Notes: generated by a model not told the origin, from the sequence alone. A stretch of DNA of 64,000 nucleotides from DASUAS01 sp963750045 (GCA_963750045.1 CAVVPD010000003.1:186001-250000); one strand, 5' to 3'. Shown: positions 55,291 through 64,000, numbered from the stretch's first letter. Numbers and translations: made by a program.

Positions 55291-56742
55291 TCATCCTGCC
55301 ACGCGGACCCCGGGGTCGTAGCAGGGGATGGCCGGGTTCGCGCGGGCGACCGGGGCCACGAACGCGGCGCGCCGGATCGTGAGCCAGGCCAGCACACCCC
55401 CGGCGGCTGACAGCGCGGCGGCGATGTCCATGGCGCCGCGCGAAGCCGTCGACGAGGTCGAGGCCCTGCGCGGCCGTGAGACCGGCGGCGGCGGGGAGCA
55501 CCGCGACCGCGAGGAGCCCGGCGATGCGGGCCACCGAATTGTCGATCGCGGACGCGATGCCCGCGTGTGAGTCGTCGACCGCGCCGAGCACTGTCGCCGT
55601 GAGGGGCGCCACGGTCAGCGAGAGCCCGAGGCCGAGCACCAACAACGCCGGGAACACGGTGGCCCAGTACGTGGTGCCGGGTTCGACCCGGCCGAGCAGC
55701 GCCATGCCCACGGCGACGACCAGCGGGCCGATGGTCATCGGGATGCGGGGCCCGATGCGCTGGGCCAGCACGCCGGCGCGCGCGGAGAACAGCAGCATGC
55801 ACGCGGTGATCGGGAGGAGCGACGCGCCGGCCTCCAGCGCCGAGTACCCGAGGTCGGTCTGCAGGTGCACGACGAGCAGGAACGTGACCGTGCCCAACGC
55901 GGCGTAGACCGCGAAGGTCACGGCGTTGGCCCCCGAGAACTGGTGGGAGCGGAAGATCGAGAGCGGGACCATCGGGTTCGCCCGGCGGGCTTCGAGCAGC
56001 AGGAAGGCGCCGAGCGACAGCACGCCGACGACGCCGAGCACCACCGACCTCGTCTGCCACGCGTGGCCGGGCCCCTCGATGAGGGCGTAGACGACGCCCG
56101 CGAGCCCCAGGGTGAGCGCGGCGCTGCCGAGCACGTCGAGGTGCGCACCCGCGTGCTCGTCGCGCGACTCGGGGACGTGGCGGTTCGCGATCCAGATCGC
56201 CGTACCCGCGATCGGAAGGTTGATGACGAACACCAGCCGCCACGACACCGAGTCGATCAGCCATCCGCCGAGGAACGGCCCGAGCGCCGTGGCCACGCCG
56301 CCGAGGCCCGACCACGCGCCGATCGCGCGCCCCGGTCGTCGCGGTGGAACGACGCCGACACGATGGCGAGGCTGTTGGGGACGAGCAGTGCGGCGGCCAT
56401 GCCCTGCGCGCAGCGGGCGACGACGAGCGACCCGGTGTCGGGCGCGATCGCGCACACCAGCGACGTCGCCGCGAAGGCGCCGAGCCCGATCACGAAGATC
56501 CGGCGGCGGCCGTACCGGTCGCCCAGCGAGCCACCGAGCACGAGGAGCGAGCCGAGCGTCAGCAGGTAGCCGGTCAGCACCCACTGGAGGTCGCCGAGGT
56601 CGGCGTGGAGATCCCGGGCGATGGCGGGGAGCGCCGCGTTCACGACCGTGCCGTCGAGGAACGACACCCCCGAGCCGAGGACCGCGGCGGCGATCACCCA
56701 CCGGCCGGCCGCGGTGCCGGTCCGGAGCCCGGGTGAACTCAT
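55291..56742 (-). CDS. DHA2-type MFS drug exporter (two frame breaks)
   Basis: About 484 residues, 14-helix major facilitator of the EmrB/QacA type. N-terminus WVIAAAVLGSGVSFLDGTVV and NAALPAIARDL (motif D1), then LGGSLGDRYGRRRIFVIGLG (motif A). Near 56329 the frame breaks at HRDDRG; one base gives RAIGAWSGLGGVATALGPFL (motif C region). Near 55440 one CG gives ARGAMDIAAALSAAGGVLAW and the conserved end at TGA 55291. Starts 36 bp from the divergent leuC gene. Proton-driven export of hydrophobic compounds is the family role. Confidence 0.86.
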
Positions 56743-56778
56743 GCGAGCAGTGAAGCACGCGCCTGGCAGAATCGGGAG

Positions 56779-58197
56779 ATGGTCCAGACCCGCTCCGACC
56801 CCGCAACGCTCAGCGAGAAGGTTTGGGGGCGCCACGTCGTCCACCGCGGCGACGGCGAACCCGACCTCCTCTACATCGACCTCCACCTCGTCCACGAGGT
56901 CACCTCGCCCCAGGCGTTCGACGGCATCCGGCTCGCCGGACGCACCGTGCGCCGTCCCGATCTCACCGTCGCCACGATGGACCACAACGTGCCGACGGTC
57001 GACATCGACCAGCCCGTCGCCGATCCGATCTCCGCCAAACAGATGCAGGTGCTGGCGACGAACTGCGCCGAGTTCGGCATCCGCCTCTACCCCATGGGCG
57101 CCCCGGGCCAGGGCATCGTGCACGTGATCGGCCCGGAGCAGGGACTGACCCAGCCCGGCCTCACCATCGTGTGCGGCGACAGCCACACGTCCACCCACGG
57201 CGCGTTCGGGGCGCTGGCGTTCGGCATCGGCACCAGCGAGGTCGAGCACGTGCTCGCCACCCAGACGCTGCCGCAGGCCCGGCCGGGCACCATGGCGGTC
57301 ACCGTCGACGGCGACCTCCCGGCGGGCGTCACCGCCAAGGACGTCGTGCTCGCCATCATCAACCGCATCGGTACGGGTGGCGGCATCGGCTCCGTCATCG
57401 AGTACCGCGGCTCGGCCATCCGGGCGCTCTCGATGGAAGGGCGCATGACCGTCTGCAACATGTCGATCGAGGCCGGCGCACGAGCGGGCCTCATCGCCCC
57501 CGACGACACGACCTTCGCGTACCTCGAGGGTCGCCAGTTCGCGCCGTCGGGCGCGGCGTGGGAGCGCGCGCTCGACGACTGGCGCTCGCTCGTCACCGAC
57601 GACGACGCGAGCTTCGACCAGGAGGTCGTGATCGACGCGACGACGTTGCGGCCTTCGGTCACGTGGGGCACGAACCCGGCACAGTCGGTCTTCATCGACG
57701 ACGTCGTGCCGAGCCCCGACGCCTTCGCGGACGCCGACGCACACGACAGCGCGAAGCGCACGCTCGCGTACATGGGTCTGAAGGCGGGTACGCCCATCCG
57801 TGACATCCCCGTCGACACCGTGTTCATCGGCTCGTGCACGAACTCGCGCATCGAAGACCTTCGCGCCGCGGCCGCGGTCGCGCGCGGTCACAAGGTGCGC
57901 GACGGGGTGCGCACGCTCGTGGTGCCCGGGTCGATGAGCGTGAAGGCCGTCGCCGAAGCCGAGGGCCTGCACGAGGTGTTCATCGCTGCCGGGTTCGACT
58001 GGCGCGAGGCGGGCTGCTCCATGTGCCTGGCCATGAACCCCGACAAGCTGGCGGTGGGTGAGCGGTGCGCGTCCACGTCGAACCGGAACTTCGAGGGTCG
58101 CCAGGGCAAGGGTGGGCGCACCCACCTCGTGTCGCCCGAGGTGGCGGTCGCCACCGCCGTCGCCGGCCACTTCGCCACCCCCGACGACCTCCTCTGA
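56779..58197 (+). CDS. leuC: 3-isopropylmalate dehydratase large subunit
   Basis: 472 residues, aconitase family. DHNVPTVDIDQPVADPIS and CGDSHTSTHGAFGALAFGIG are family marks. The 4Fe-4S ligands are visible as Cys353 in GSCTNSR and Cys413/Cys416 in GCSMCLAMNPD. SNRNFEGRQGKGGRTHLVSP ends the domain. With LeuD it isomerises 2- to 3-isopropylmalate (or citramalate). LeuD follows 21 bp downstream. The 36 bp upstream leave no room for a leader peptide like that of leuB. Confidence 0.95.
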   Translation: MVQTRSDPATLSEKVWGRHVVHRGDGEPDLLYIDLHLVHEVTSPQAFDGIRLAGRTVRRPDLTVATMDHNVPTVDIDQPVADPISAKQMQVLATNCAEFGIRLYPMGAPGQGIVHVIGPEQGLTQPGLTIVCGDSHTSTHGAFGALAFGIGTSEVEHVLATQTLPQARPGTMAVTVDGDLPAGVTAKDVVLAIINRIGTGGGIGSVIEYRGSAIRALSMEGRMTVCNMSIEAGARAGLIAPDDTTFAYLEGRQFAPSGAAWERALDDWRSLVTDDDASFDQEVVIDATTLRPSVTWGTNPAQSVFIDDVVPSPDAFADADAHDSAKRTLAYMGLKAGTPIRDIPVDTVFIGSCTNSRIEDLRAAAAVARGHKVRDGVRTLVVPGSMSVKAVAEAEGLHEVFIAAGFDWREAGCSMCLAMNPDKLAVGERCASTSNRNFEGRQGKGGRTHLVSPEVAVATAVAGHFATPDDLL

Positions 58198-58218
58198 ACC
58201 GAACCGACCGAGGTGACC

Positions 58219-58815
58219 ATGCAGGCAGTACGCGAGATCGTGGCGCGCGGGATCCCGCTCGACCGCAGTGACGTCGACACCGACCAGATCATCCCCAGCG
58301 ACTGGCTGAAGCGGGTCGAGCGCACGGGCTTCGGAGAGGGCCTCTTCTCGGAGTGGCGCGAGAGCTCCGACTTCGTGCTCAACCAGGAGCAGTTCGACGG
58401 GGCCCAGATCCTCGTGGCGGGACCGAACTTCGGCACCGGCTCGTCGCGCGAGCACGCGCCGTGGGCACTCGAGGACTACGGGTTCCGCGCCGTCATCTCC
58501 GCGCGCTTCGCCGACATCTTCCGCAACAACTGCCTGAAGATCGGGCTGTTGCCCGTCGAGCTCCCGGCCGACGTCGTGACCCGCATCATGCGGACGATCG
58601 AGAACGACCCGACCGTCGAGATCGTCATCGACGTCGTCGACCGCCGGGTCGCGGTGCCGGCGATCGACCTCGACGAGCCGTTCGAGCTCGCCGACTTCCA
58701 CCACTACCGGCTGCTCGAGGGCCTCGACGACATCGGCATCACCCTCCGTCACGCGAGCGAGATCGACACCTTCGAGGCGACCCGCCCCACCTGGACCCCC
58801 CGCGTCCCCGCATAG
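58219..58815 (+). CDS. leuD: 3-isopropylmalate dehydratase small subunit
   Basis: 198 residues, swivel domain of the LeuCD enzyme. LDRSDVDTDQIIPSDWLKRV at the start and ILVAGPNFGTGSSREHAPWA, then ARFADIFRNNCLKIGLLPV are diagnostic. ATG 58219 was chosen because GAGGTG sits 6 bases upstream; GTG 58213 lies inside that site. Last gene of the leuC-leuD pair. Completes, with leuB and cimA elsewhere in the window, the citramalate/isopropylmalate branch. Confidence 0.95.
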   Translation: MQAVREIVARGIPLDRSDVDTDQIIPSDWLKRVERTGFGEGLFSEWRESSDFVLNQEQFDGAQILVAGPNFGTGSSREHAPWALEDYGFRAVISARFADIFRNNCLKIGLLPVELPADVVTRIMRTIENDPTVEIVIDVVDRRVAVPAIDLDEPFELADFHHYRLLEGLDDIGITLRHASEIDTFEATRPTWTPRVPA

Positions 58816-58924
58816 ACCCGTTCACCCCGAACTGGCGTCGGCGAAGGCCCCTCGAGGGCACTCGGGTGACGCCGGGACGCGGGAGTGGCGTGAGCGTCAC
58901 ACCCCCGCGCTTCATTGTGGTGCC

Positions 58925-59866
58925 ATGGATGCGAACATCGACGTGCTGGTCGGCGAGATCGCAGCCGCGCACCACGGCGTCTTCTCGTTCAGCCATCTCC
59001 AGGAACTGGGCGTCTCCCATCGCGTCGGACAGCGCCGCCTCGACACCGGGCGCTGGCAACGCGTCCACGATCGGGTGTACCGGATCGCGGGCGCGCCACC
59101 GACGTGGAAAGGCGACCTCCTGGCCGCGTGCTGGGCCGGCGGCACACGAGCGGTCGCGTCGCACCGTTCGGCCGCCGCGCTCTGGGAGATTCCGGGCCGT
59201 CGGCAGGAGCTCGTCGAGATCACGTGCCCCCGATGGCGGAGGGCACGGCACGATGGACTCGTCGTCCATGAGACGTCTGCCCTGGGTCCCCGCGACATCA
59301 CGCTGGTGGACACGATTCCGGTGACGACCATCGAGCGCACGCTCTTCGATCTCTGCGCAGTGGCGCGGTCGACGACGGTCGATCTCGCCATCGACAACGC
59401 GCTCCGCCGCGATCTCACCGATGTCATCGCGCTCGAGCGAACGCTGCGGCGGGTCGGGCGACGCGGGCGGTCGGGCACCCTGACGTTCCGGAAGCTGCTG
59501 CAGGACCGATCTCCCGACCTCGCGCTCACCGAGAGCGAACGCGAGCAACTGCTCCTCCTCATGCTGCGGCGGCACGGCTTCCCGGCACCGGTTGCGCAGC
59601 TCGAGATTCGCGACGACGACGGACGCCTGATTGCTCGACCCGACTTCGCCTATCCGGCGGAGAAGATCGCCATCGAGTACGACAGCTACCAGGAACACAC
59701 GGGCAAGCTCGCGCTCGTGCGGGACAGCGCACGGCGCAACGCGATCGTCGGACATGGGTGGGCACCGATCACGGCGACCGCCGAAGACCTCCGTCGCGGT
59801 GGCCGGCAGCTGGCGAGCGACCTCCGGATGGCCCGGGCACGGAGACTCGCCGAACCTGCGTCCTGA
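58925..59866 (+). CDS. AbiEi-like antitoxin domain plus DUF559 nuclease-like domain
   Basis: 313 residues. The N-terminal winged-helix AbiEi-type domain has HHGVFSFSHLQELGVSHRVG and RWQRVHDRVYRIAG; a middle part has SHRSAAALWEIPG and TTIERTLFDLCAVARS. The C-terminal part (about 215-300) resembles DUF559/Vsr-like nucleases: RPDFAYPAEKIAIEYDSYQEH, quoted as RPDFAYPAEKIAIEYD, with Asp and Glu in PD-(D/E)XK-like positions. The cognate AbiEii toxin is absent on both sides. Stand-alone proteins of this build are frequent in actinobacteria, function unknown. Less extreme codon GC than neighbours in places (for example ATTCCGG, TCTGCC). Confidence 0.75.
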   Translation: MDANIDVLVGEIAAAHHGVFSFSHLQELGVSHRVGQRRLDTGRWQRVHDRVYRIAGAPPTWKGDLLAACWAGGTRAVASHRSAAALWEIPGRRQELVEITCPRWRRARHDGLVVHETSALGPRDITLVDTIPVTTIERTLFDLCAVARSTTVDLAIDNALRRDLTDVIALERTLRRVGRRGRSGTLTFRKLLQDRSPDLALTESEREQLLLLMLRRHGFPAPVAQLEIRDDDGRLIARPDFAYPAEKIAIEYDSYQEHTGKLALVRDSARRNAIVGHGWAPITATAEDLRRGGRQLASDLRMARARRLAEPAS

Positions 59867-59914
59867 GAGCGCGCCGAAGGGCCTCAGCCGACGCCGGTTC
59901 GGGCTCGGGGACGG

Positions 59915-60721
59915 TCAGGGTTGGAGGAGTCGACGGAGACGGGCGGTGGCCACGCGGAGGCCGACGGCGCCCATCGCGGCCAGGTACGCAGCGTTGAGCA
60001 GCATCGACCATTCGAGCTGCCCGGTGGTGAGGCCCCGCTCGATGGCAACGCCCTGATAGAGAGGCGTGAGGCGTACGACGACCTGGAGCGCGTCCGGATA
60101 CTGCGACAGCGGGAAGAACGTCGCCGCGAACAGGAACATGGGGATGAGCGCGAGGTTCACGAAGTCGAAGTCGGTCCACGACCGCATGAAGGTCGTCGCC
60201 GCGATCCCCGCACCGGCGAACCCGAACGCGATCAACAAGGCGGCCGGGATCGCCAGCACCGCCCACCACGATCCGACGAGGCCGAGCAGCAGCATCGTCA
60301 CGAGGAAGGCCCCCGAGTACACACCGCCGCGGATGAGCGCCCACGTGACCTCGCCGCGCGCCACGTCGCCCACCTCGAGCGGCGTGGCGAGCATGGCGTC
60401 GTAGGTGTGCGCGTACTTGAACTTGAAGAAGAAATTGAACGTGGTGTCGAGCACCGCGCCGTTCATCGCCGCCGCGGCCATGAGCCCGGGCGCCACGAAC
60501 TCGTCGTAGGGGATCGGACGGCCGCCCGGTCCCGGGATCTTCCCGACCAGGCCCCCGACCCCGATCCCGATCGACAACAGGTACAGGAGCGGCTCGAACA
60601 GCCCGGTGACGAAGGCCAGCCACATGCGCCGGTACGCCAGCGTGTTGCGCTCGACGACCCGCCATGCGCCGCGCCCGCTGCGACGCCGCCCGGCGTCGCG
60701 GATCGCGATGGCGGCGATCAC
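59915..60721 (-). CDS. ABC-2 type permease, second of pair
   Basis: 268 residues with six membrane segments: RMWLAFVTGLFEPLLYLLSI, VAPGLMAAAAMNGAVLDTTF, GAFLVTMLLLGLVGSWWAVL, ALLIAFGFAGAGIAATTFMR, LIPMFLFAATFFPLSQYPDA and a C-terminal helix. The FFPLSQYPD loop is typical of NodJ/DrrB-like ABC-2 exporters. GTG 60721 overlaps the stop of the first permease (GTGA), showing coupled translation. It probably pairs with that permease as a heterodimer driven by the upstream ATPase. Confidence 0.87.
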   Translation of the reverse strand: MIAAIAIRDAGRRRSGRGAWRVVERNTLAYRRMWLAFVTGLFEPLLYLLSIGIGVGGLVGKIPGPGGRPIPYDEFVAPGLMAAAAMNGAVLDTTFNFFFKFKYAHTYDAMLATPLEVGDVARGEVTWALIRGGVYSGAFLVTMLLLGLVGSWWAVLAIPAALLIAFGFAGAGIAATTFMRSWTDFDFVNLALIPMFLFAATFFPLSQYPDALQVVVRLTPLYQGVAIERGLTTGQLEWSMLLNAAYLAAMGAVGLRVATARLRRLLQP

Positions 60722-61494
60722 GATGTCAACACCCTGGTGAAGCGGCGCACTCCCCACCAGCACCCAGCGGCGAGGCACACGACCAGGAACGTCACGTGAC
60801 CGAGCACGGTCCCGGCCGACGGTCCCGACCCGGTGGTGGCCGCGCGGCACAGCTCGACCGCGTGCCACAGCGGCGACAGCCACGACAACGGCTCGAGCCA
60901 GTCCGGCAGCCGGCTGATCGGGAAGAACGTGCCCGAGAACAGGAAGAGCGGGAACAGGCCCACGCGCATGATCACCGCGAACGGGATGTCGCTTTCCTGG
61001 GTCACCGCGTACGCGTTGAGCGCGGCCGCGAACACCGACGCCCCGAGCACCGCGGCCGGGATCGCCAACACACCCCATGCCGAGGGCACCCCGCCGAGGA
61101 TCGCCCCGACGATCAGGAAGACCGTCGACGAGAGCAGGCACCGGAGGCAGATCCACACCACGTGGCCACCGAACAAGGCACCCGCGCTCAGCGGTGTGGC
61201 GACCGCCGCGTGGTAGGTGCGCATCCACTTGACGCCCCCGAGCACCGGCCAGAGCGACTCGCCCGCGGCCTGCATCATGGCGGTCGCGGCCATGAGCCCC
61301 GGCGTGATGAACACGAGGTAGCTCACGCCCTCGACCCCACCGGAGCCCTTGTCGACCAGATCGCCGAGGCCGAGGCCCATGGCGGCGAGGAACAGCAACG
61401 GCGCGACGGTCGCCTGGAACACCGACGCCTTCCAGAGGCGGCGCCAGGCCAGCCACTCCTTCTCCACGACGCGCAGCATCGGAGGCGTGGTCAC
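60718..61494 (-). CDS. ABC-2 type permease, first of pair
   Basis: 258 residues, six predicted helices, homologous to the next gene: QATVAPLLFLAAMGLGLGDL, VFITPGLMAATAMMQAAGES, a cytoplasmic loop WMRTYHAAVATPLSAGA, LSSTVFLIVGAILGGVPSAW, VGLFPLFLFSGTFFPISRLP and VTFLVVCLAAGCWWGVRR. The FFPISRLPDWL loop marks the NodJ/DrrB type. It starts one base after the ATPase stop. Substrate class (drug, lipid or glycan) cannot be told from the sequence. Confidence 0.87.
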   Translation of the reverse strand: MTTPPMLRVVEKEWLAWRRLWKASVFQATVAPLLFLAAMGLGLGDLVDKGSGGVEGVSYLVFITPGLMAATAMMQAAGESLWPVLGGVKWMRTYHAAVATPLSAGALFGGHVVWICLRCLLSSTVFLIVGAILGGVPSAWGVLAIPAAVLGASVFAAALNAYAVTQESDIPFAVIMRVGLFPLFLFSGTFFPISRLPDWLEPLSWLSPLWHAVELCRAATTGSGPSAGTVLGHVTFLVVCLAAGCWWGVRRFTRVLTS

Positions 61495-61495
61495 G

Positions 61496-62494
61496 TCACT
61501 CCTCCAGCTTGCGGCCGGTGAGGATCAGGAACACGTCCTCCAACGTGCCCCGTCGCGCGTACACCGACTCCGGGTGGAGGCCGTCCTCACCGACGAGGTC
61601 GACGATCTTGTCGCCGTCCTGTGTGTACACCAGCACCCGATCGGTCAGCGCTTCCACCCGTTCGCCGAACTGCGAGAGGCGCGGGAGCGCGGCGTCGCGC
61701 TCCTCCGGGGTCGTGAAGCGCAGCTCGACGACGTCGCGCGTCGCGTGCCGCGCCACCAGCTCGCGTGGCGAACCTTCGGTGACGATGCGCCCGCCGTCCA
61801 TGATCACGAGCCGGTCGCACAGCTGCTCGGCTTCCTCCATGTAGTGCGTGGTGAGCACCATGGTCACGCCGTCGCGCTTCAGCCGGTAGAAGCGGTCCCA
61901 GAGCAGATGGCGCGCCTGGGGATCGAGGCCGGTCGTCGGTTCGTCGAGGAGCAGCAGGTCGGGCTGATTGACGAGCGCGCGGCCGATGGTGAGGCGGCGC
62001 TTCATCCCGCCCGAGAGCGGGTCGACGAGGTCGTCGCGCCGGTCTCCCAGCTGCATGAACTCGAGCAGCTCCTCCACCCGCCGCCGGATCTCCACGTGCG
62101 GGAGGTCGAAGTAGCGGCCGTAGATGACGAGATTGTCGAGGACGGTCAACTCGGAGTCGAGGGAGTCGTCCTGGGGGACCACTCCGAGGCGCGCCCGGAT
62201 GCGCGGGCCGTCGACGGCGGGATCCATGCCGAGGATCCGCAGCTCGCCGCTCGTCGGCCGCGACACGCAGCCGATCATGCGCATCGTCGACGTCTTGCCC
62301 GCGCCGTTGGGGCCGAGGAACCCGAAGGCCTCGCCCGGCTCGACGCGGAAGTCGATGTCGTCGACGGCAACGAAGCTGCCGAAGCGCTTCGTGAGCCGGG
62401 TCCCCTGGATCAGCGGTCCGGAGCCCCCGCTCGGCAGCGGTGCGTTCAGGGGTGCAGGCACGGAGGACGACGCTACCGTGCCGGCCGCGCCCAC
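61496..62494 (-). CDS. ABC transporter ATPase, DrrA/NodI-like
   Basis: Up to 332 residues. Walker A LGPNGAGKTSTMRMI, Q-loop VPQDDSLDSELTV, signature LSGGMKRRLTIGRAL, Walker B LLLLDEPTTGLDPQAR, H-loop TTHYMEEAE, then a C-terminal domain of about 100 residues (RDVVELRFTTPEERDAALPR) as in DrrA. First gene of a three-gene exporter operon. GTG 62494 gives a Ser/Pro-rich extension; GTG 62461 (VPAPLNAPLP) is an alternative start. The C-terminal region may tune ATPase activity or substrate response. Confidence 0.9.
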   Translation of the reverse strand: MGAAGTVASSSVPAPLNAPLPSGGSGPLIQGTRLTKRFGSFVAVDDIDFRVEPGEAFGFLGPNGAGKTSTMRMIGCVSRPTSGELRILGMDPAVDGPRIRARLGVVPQDDSLDSELTVLDNLVIYGRYFDLPHVEIRRRVEELLEFMQLGDRRDDLVDPLSGGMKRRLTIGRALVNQPDLLLLDEPTTGLDPQARHLLWDRFYRLKRDGVTMVLTTHYMEEAEQLCDRLVIMDGGRIVTEGSPRELVARHATRDVVELRFTTPEERDAALPRLSQFGERVEALTDRVLVYTQDGDKIVDLVGEDGLHPESVYARRGTLEDVFLILTGRKLEE

Positions 62495-62550
62495 CGCGCC
62501 GCGTTTCCGCGATGTCGGTCACTGCGTTCACCACGTGCGAGACTTCCTGT

Positions 62551-62892
62551 ATGCGCACGACGGTCAAGCGTTTCCTCGGGCTCGGCGTCCTCGCCGCCGC
62601 AACGTATGGTGCCTGGCGGGCGTTCCAGCAACGGACGGCGACCGGCGACGCCGGCTGGGAACCGCAACCGTTCCCCTACCCGCCGCAGCCGAAGGTCGTG
62701 GACACCACGTCACCCTGGATCGAAGCGGCCGACAGCGGTGCCTGCCCCGCACATCACCCGGTGAAGGCGAAGCTCGCCAGTGGCATCTTCCACCTGCCCG
62801 GCGCCGTGAACTACGCGCGCACGCCGCGCCGATCGCTGCTATCTGTCGGCCGAGGCCGCCGAGGCCGACGGCCTGCGCGCCGCCAAGCGTTG
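62551..62892 (+). CDS. Small membrane-anchored protein with a C-terminal HPVK/PG-type (sunset-like) domain (one frame break)
   Basis: About 114 residues. N-terminal single membrane helix KRFLGLGVLAAATYGAWRAF, a Pro-rich spacer WEPQPFPYPPQPK, then CPAHHPVKAKLASGIFHLPG and AVNYARTP. Near 62827 the frame breaks; one CG gives RADRCYLSAEAAEADGLRAA and KR stop. The CP.HPVKA...IFH.PG..Y.RT...C pattern matches the short sunset-type domain often found in actinobacteria at the end of nuclease or envelope proteins. Function unknown; divergent from the exporter operon. Confidence 0.7.
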
Positions 62893-62914
62893 ACGGCTGG
62901 ACGCTGACCGGCGG

Positions 62915-64000
62915 CTACTCGAGCTCGATGGCGCGAGCGTCGACGACGCCATCGGTCGCGCGCACGTGCTCGACGACCTCAGCCGGCACCGGGGTCGACG
63001 TGGAGAGCACCATCAGCGGCTTGTCGCCCGCCGGTCCCTTGCCGAGGTCGAACTCGTCGATGTTGACGCCGCCCTCGCCGAGGATCGTACCCACCCGACC
63101 GATCATGCCCGGCGTGTCCTGGTTCCGCACGACGAGCATGTGGCTCGAAGGTGGGAGATCGACGATGTAGTCGTCGATGGCCACGATGCGCGGCGCGTCC
63201 TGCTTCCCGTAGAGAGTGCCGGCGACGTGCGTGCTGGCGTCGTCGGTGTGGCCTCGCAGCTCGATGAGGTTCACGTAGTCGCGCGCCGAGGACGACGTGG
63301 TCTCGCGCACGACGAGCCCGCGTTCTTCCGCGAGTTGCGGGGCGTTCACGAACGACACCGGCTCGTCGACCACCGGACCGAGCACTCCCTTGAGCACCGA
63401 CAGCGTGAGCACGCGACAGTCGTAGTCCGCGATCTGGCCCTCGTAGGAGATCTCGAGCGCGTCCACCGTGCCGCCCGCCAGCGCGGTGAACAGCCGGCCG
63501 AGCCGTTCGGCAAGCGGCATGAAGGGCTGGACGGTCGCGTTGGCCTCGGTGGCCGCGAGGTTCACCGCGAACGGGACGAACTCGCCGCGCAGGGCGAGCA
63601 CGACCTGTTCGGCGATGGTCTGGCCAGCCTTGTCCTGCGCCTCGACGGTGGACGCCCCCAGGTGTGGGGTGACGACCACCGGGTCGAGCTCGAACAACGG
63701 CGACTCGGTGGTGGGCTCGGCGAGGAACACGTCGAGCGCGGCGCCGGCGATGCGCCCCTCCCGCACCGCGTCGGCCAGGGCGGCTTCGTCGACGATGCCA
63801 CCGCGCGCGGTGTTGACGATGCGCAGGCCGGGCTTGGCGTGGGTGAGGAGCTCGGCCGAGATGAGTCCGAGCGTGTCGGGAGTCTTGGGCAGGTGGACGG
63901 TGAGGAAGTCGGCGCGCTGCACGAGCTCCTGGATCGTCGCGACGAGGTCGACGCCGAGTTGTCGCGCCCGCTCGGCGCTCACGTAGGGGTCGAAGGCCAT
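62915..64000 (-). CDS. serA: D-3-phosphoglycerate dehydrogenase (5' end beyond window)
   Basis: 361 residues of the C-terminal part. NAD-domain end: DFLTVHLPKTPDTLGLI, IVNTARGGIVDEAALADAVR (catalytic Arg), FELDPVVVTPHLGASTVEAQ with the catalytic His. Then the intervening (ASB) domain typical of actinobacterial long SerA, VTLSVLKG-like region, and a C-terminal ACT domain MLVVRNQDTPGMIGRVGTIL that binds serine for feedback control. The window edge cuts inside the Rossmann fold at AFDPYVS, so the true start lies past 64000. Confidence 0.93.
   Translation of the reverse strand: MAFDPYVSAERARQLGVDLVATIQELVQRADFLTVHLPKTPDTLGLISAELLTHAKPGLRIVNTARGGIVDEAALADAVREGRIAGAALDVFLAEPTTESPLFELDPVVVTPHLGASTVEAQDKAGQTIAEQVVLALRGEFVPFAVNLAATEANATVQPFMPLAERLGRLFTALAGGTVDALEISYEGQIADYDCRVLTLSVLKGVLGPVVDEPVSFVNAPQLAEERGLVVRETTSSSARDYVNLIELRGHTDDASTHVAGTLYGKQDAPRIVAIDDYIVDLPPSSHMLVVRNQDTPGMIGRVGTILGEGGVNIDEFDLGKGPAGDKPLMVLSTSTPVPAEVVEHVRATDGVVDARAIELE

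Noticed and set aside
2722..56742. Programmed ribosomal frameshifting as the cause of the frame breaks
   Set aside because: Breaks occur in unrelated housekeeping genes, often several per gene, without slippery heptamers or consistent downstream structures, and favour CG loss.
58925..59866. Complete AbiE type IV toxin-antitoxin system
   Set aside because: No AbiEii-type nucleotidyltransferase toxin gene on either side.

Overview
The window is very GC-rich DNA from an actinobacterium. Lineage markers are a mycothiol conjugate amidase (Mca), a mycothiol-type DinB protein, a CofC/FbiD enzyme for coenzyme F420 and an F420-type oxidoreductase, an ImuA-ImuB-DnaE2 mutasome under SOS boxes of the actinobacterial type, and an HU protein beside a lysine-rich H1-like protein. 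The gene content would suit Acidimicrobiia, but no rRNA is present, so that rank is inference. I see no insertion sequence, prophage, CRISPR array or origin. This is a chromosomal housekeeping segment, with genes on both strands in short, often translationally coupled operons.

Layout. 0-10 kb: SnoaL-like protein, RecB-type nuclease, PAP2 phosphatase, DsbA-like protein, quinone reductase, AMIN-like lipoprotein, YdjC deacetylase, SCP2 protein, Mca, secreted TAP-like peptidase, acyl-CoA dehydrogenase. 10-16.4 kb: a divalent-cation cluster (CorA, a CtpE-like P-type ATPase, a doubled PhoU-TrkA_C regulator and a doubled MgtE-type channel). 17.4-23.5 kb: the SOS mutagenesis cluster, with two near-identical LexA boxes. 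23.5-28 kb: NifU-N-like protein, DinB-like protein, RNase HII, an RpiB-like and HAD phosphatase pair, and an Amt ammonium transporter. 28-34.5 kb: GH38 alpha-mannosidase, an unknown protein, GpsA, CofC and a PIG-L deacetylase. 34.6-35.6 kb: H1-like protein and HU. 36-41.9 kb, minus strand: leuB-ilvE-cimA-unknown-gltX-tRNA(Gln)-tRNA(Glu), preceded by a leader peptide ending in Leu-Val-Val-Ile-Leu and a terminator. 42-47 kb: YceI, GreA, an unknown protein and HyuA/HyuB. 47.2-50.5 kb: a cation/proton antiporter fused to a GlnD-like HD/ACT region, coupled to a winged-helix regulator. 50.6-54.9 kb: MarR and a double ABC exporter. 54.8-64 kb: pyrophosphatase, MFS exporter, leuC-leuD, an AbiEi/DUF559-like protein, a three-gene ABC-2 exporter, a small membrane-anchored protein and the 3' part of serA.

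Reading frames are broken in many conserved genes. I count about 30 sites. At about 18 of them, restoring one CG dinucleotide in a CGCG or (GC)n context restores the family-conserved frame. This looks like a systematic consensus error (or, less likely, slippage), so the broken genes are annotated as whole CDSs with the break positions given, not as pseudogenes.

The items most worth attention are the antiporter-GlnD fusion, the branched-chain amino-acid attenuator in front of an operon that ends in gltX and both tRNA substrates of GluRS, the shared SOS box between dnaE2 and an F420-type oxidoreductase, the doubled channel with its doubled regulator, and the CG-loss signature itself.
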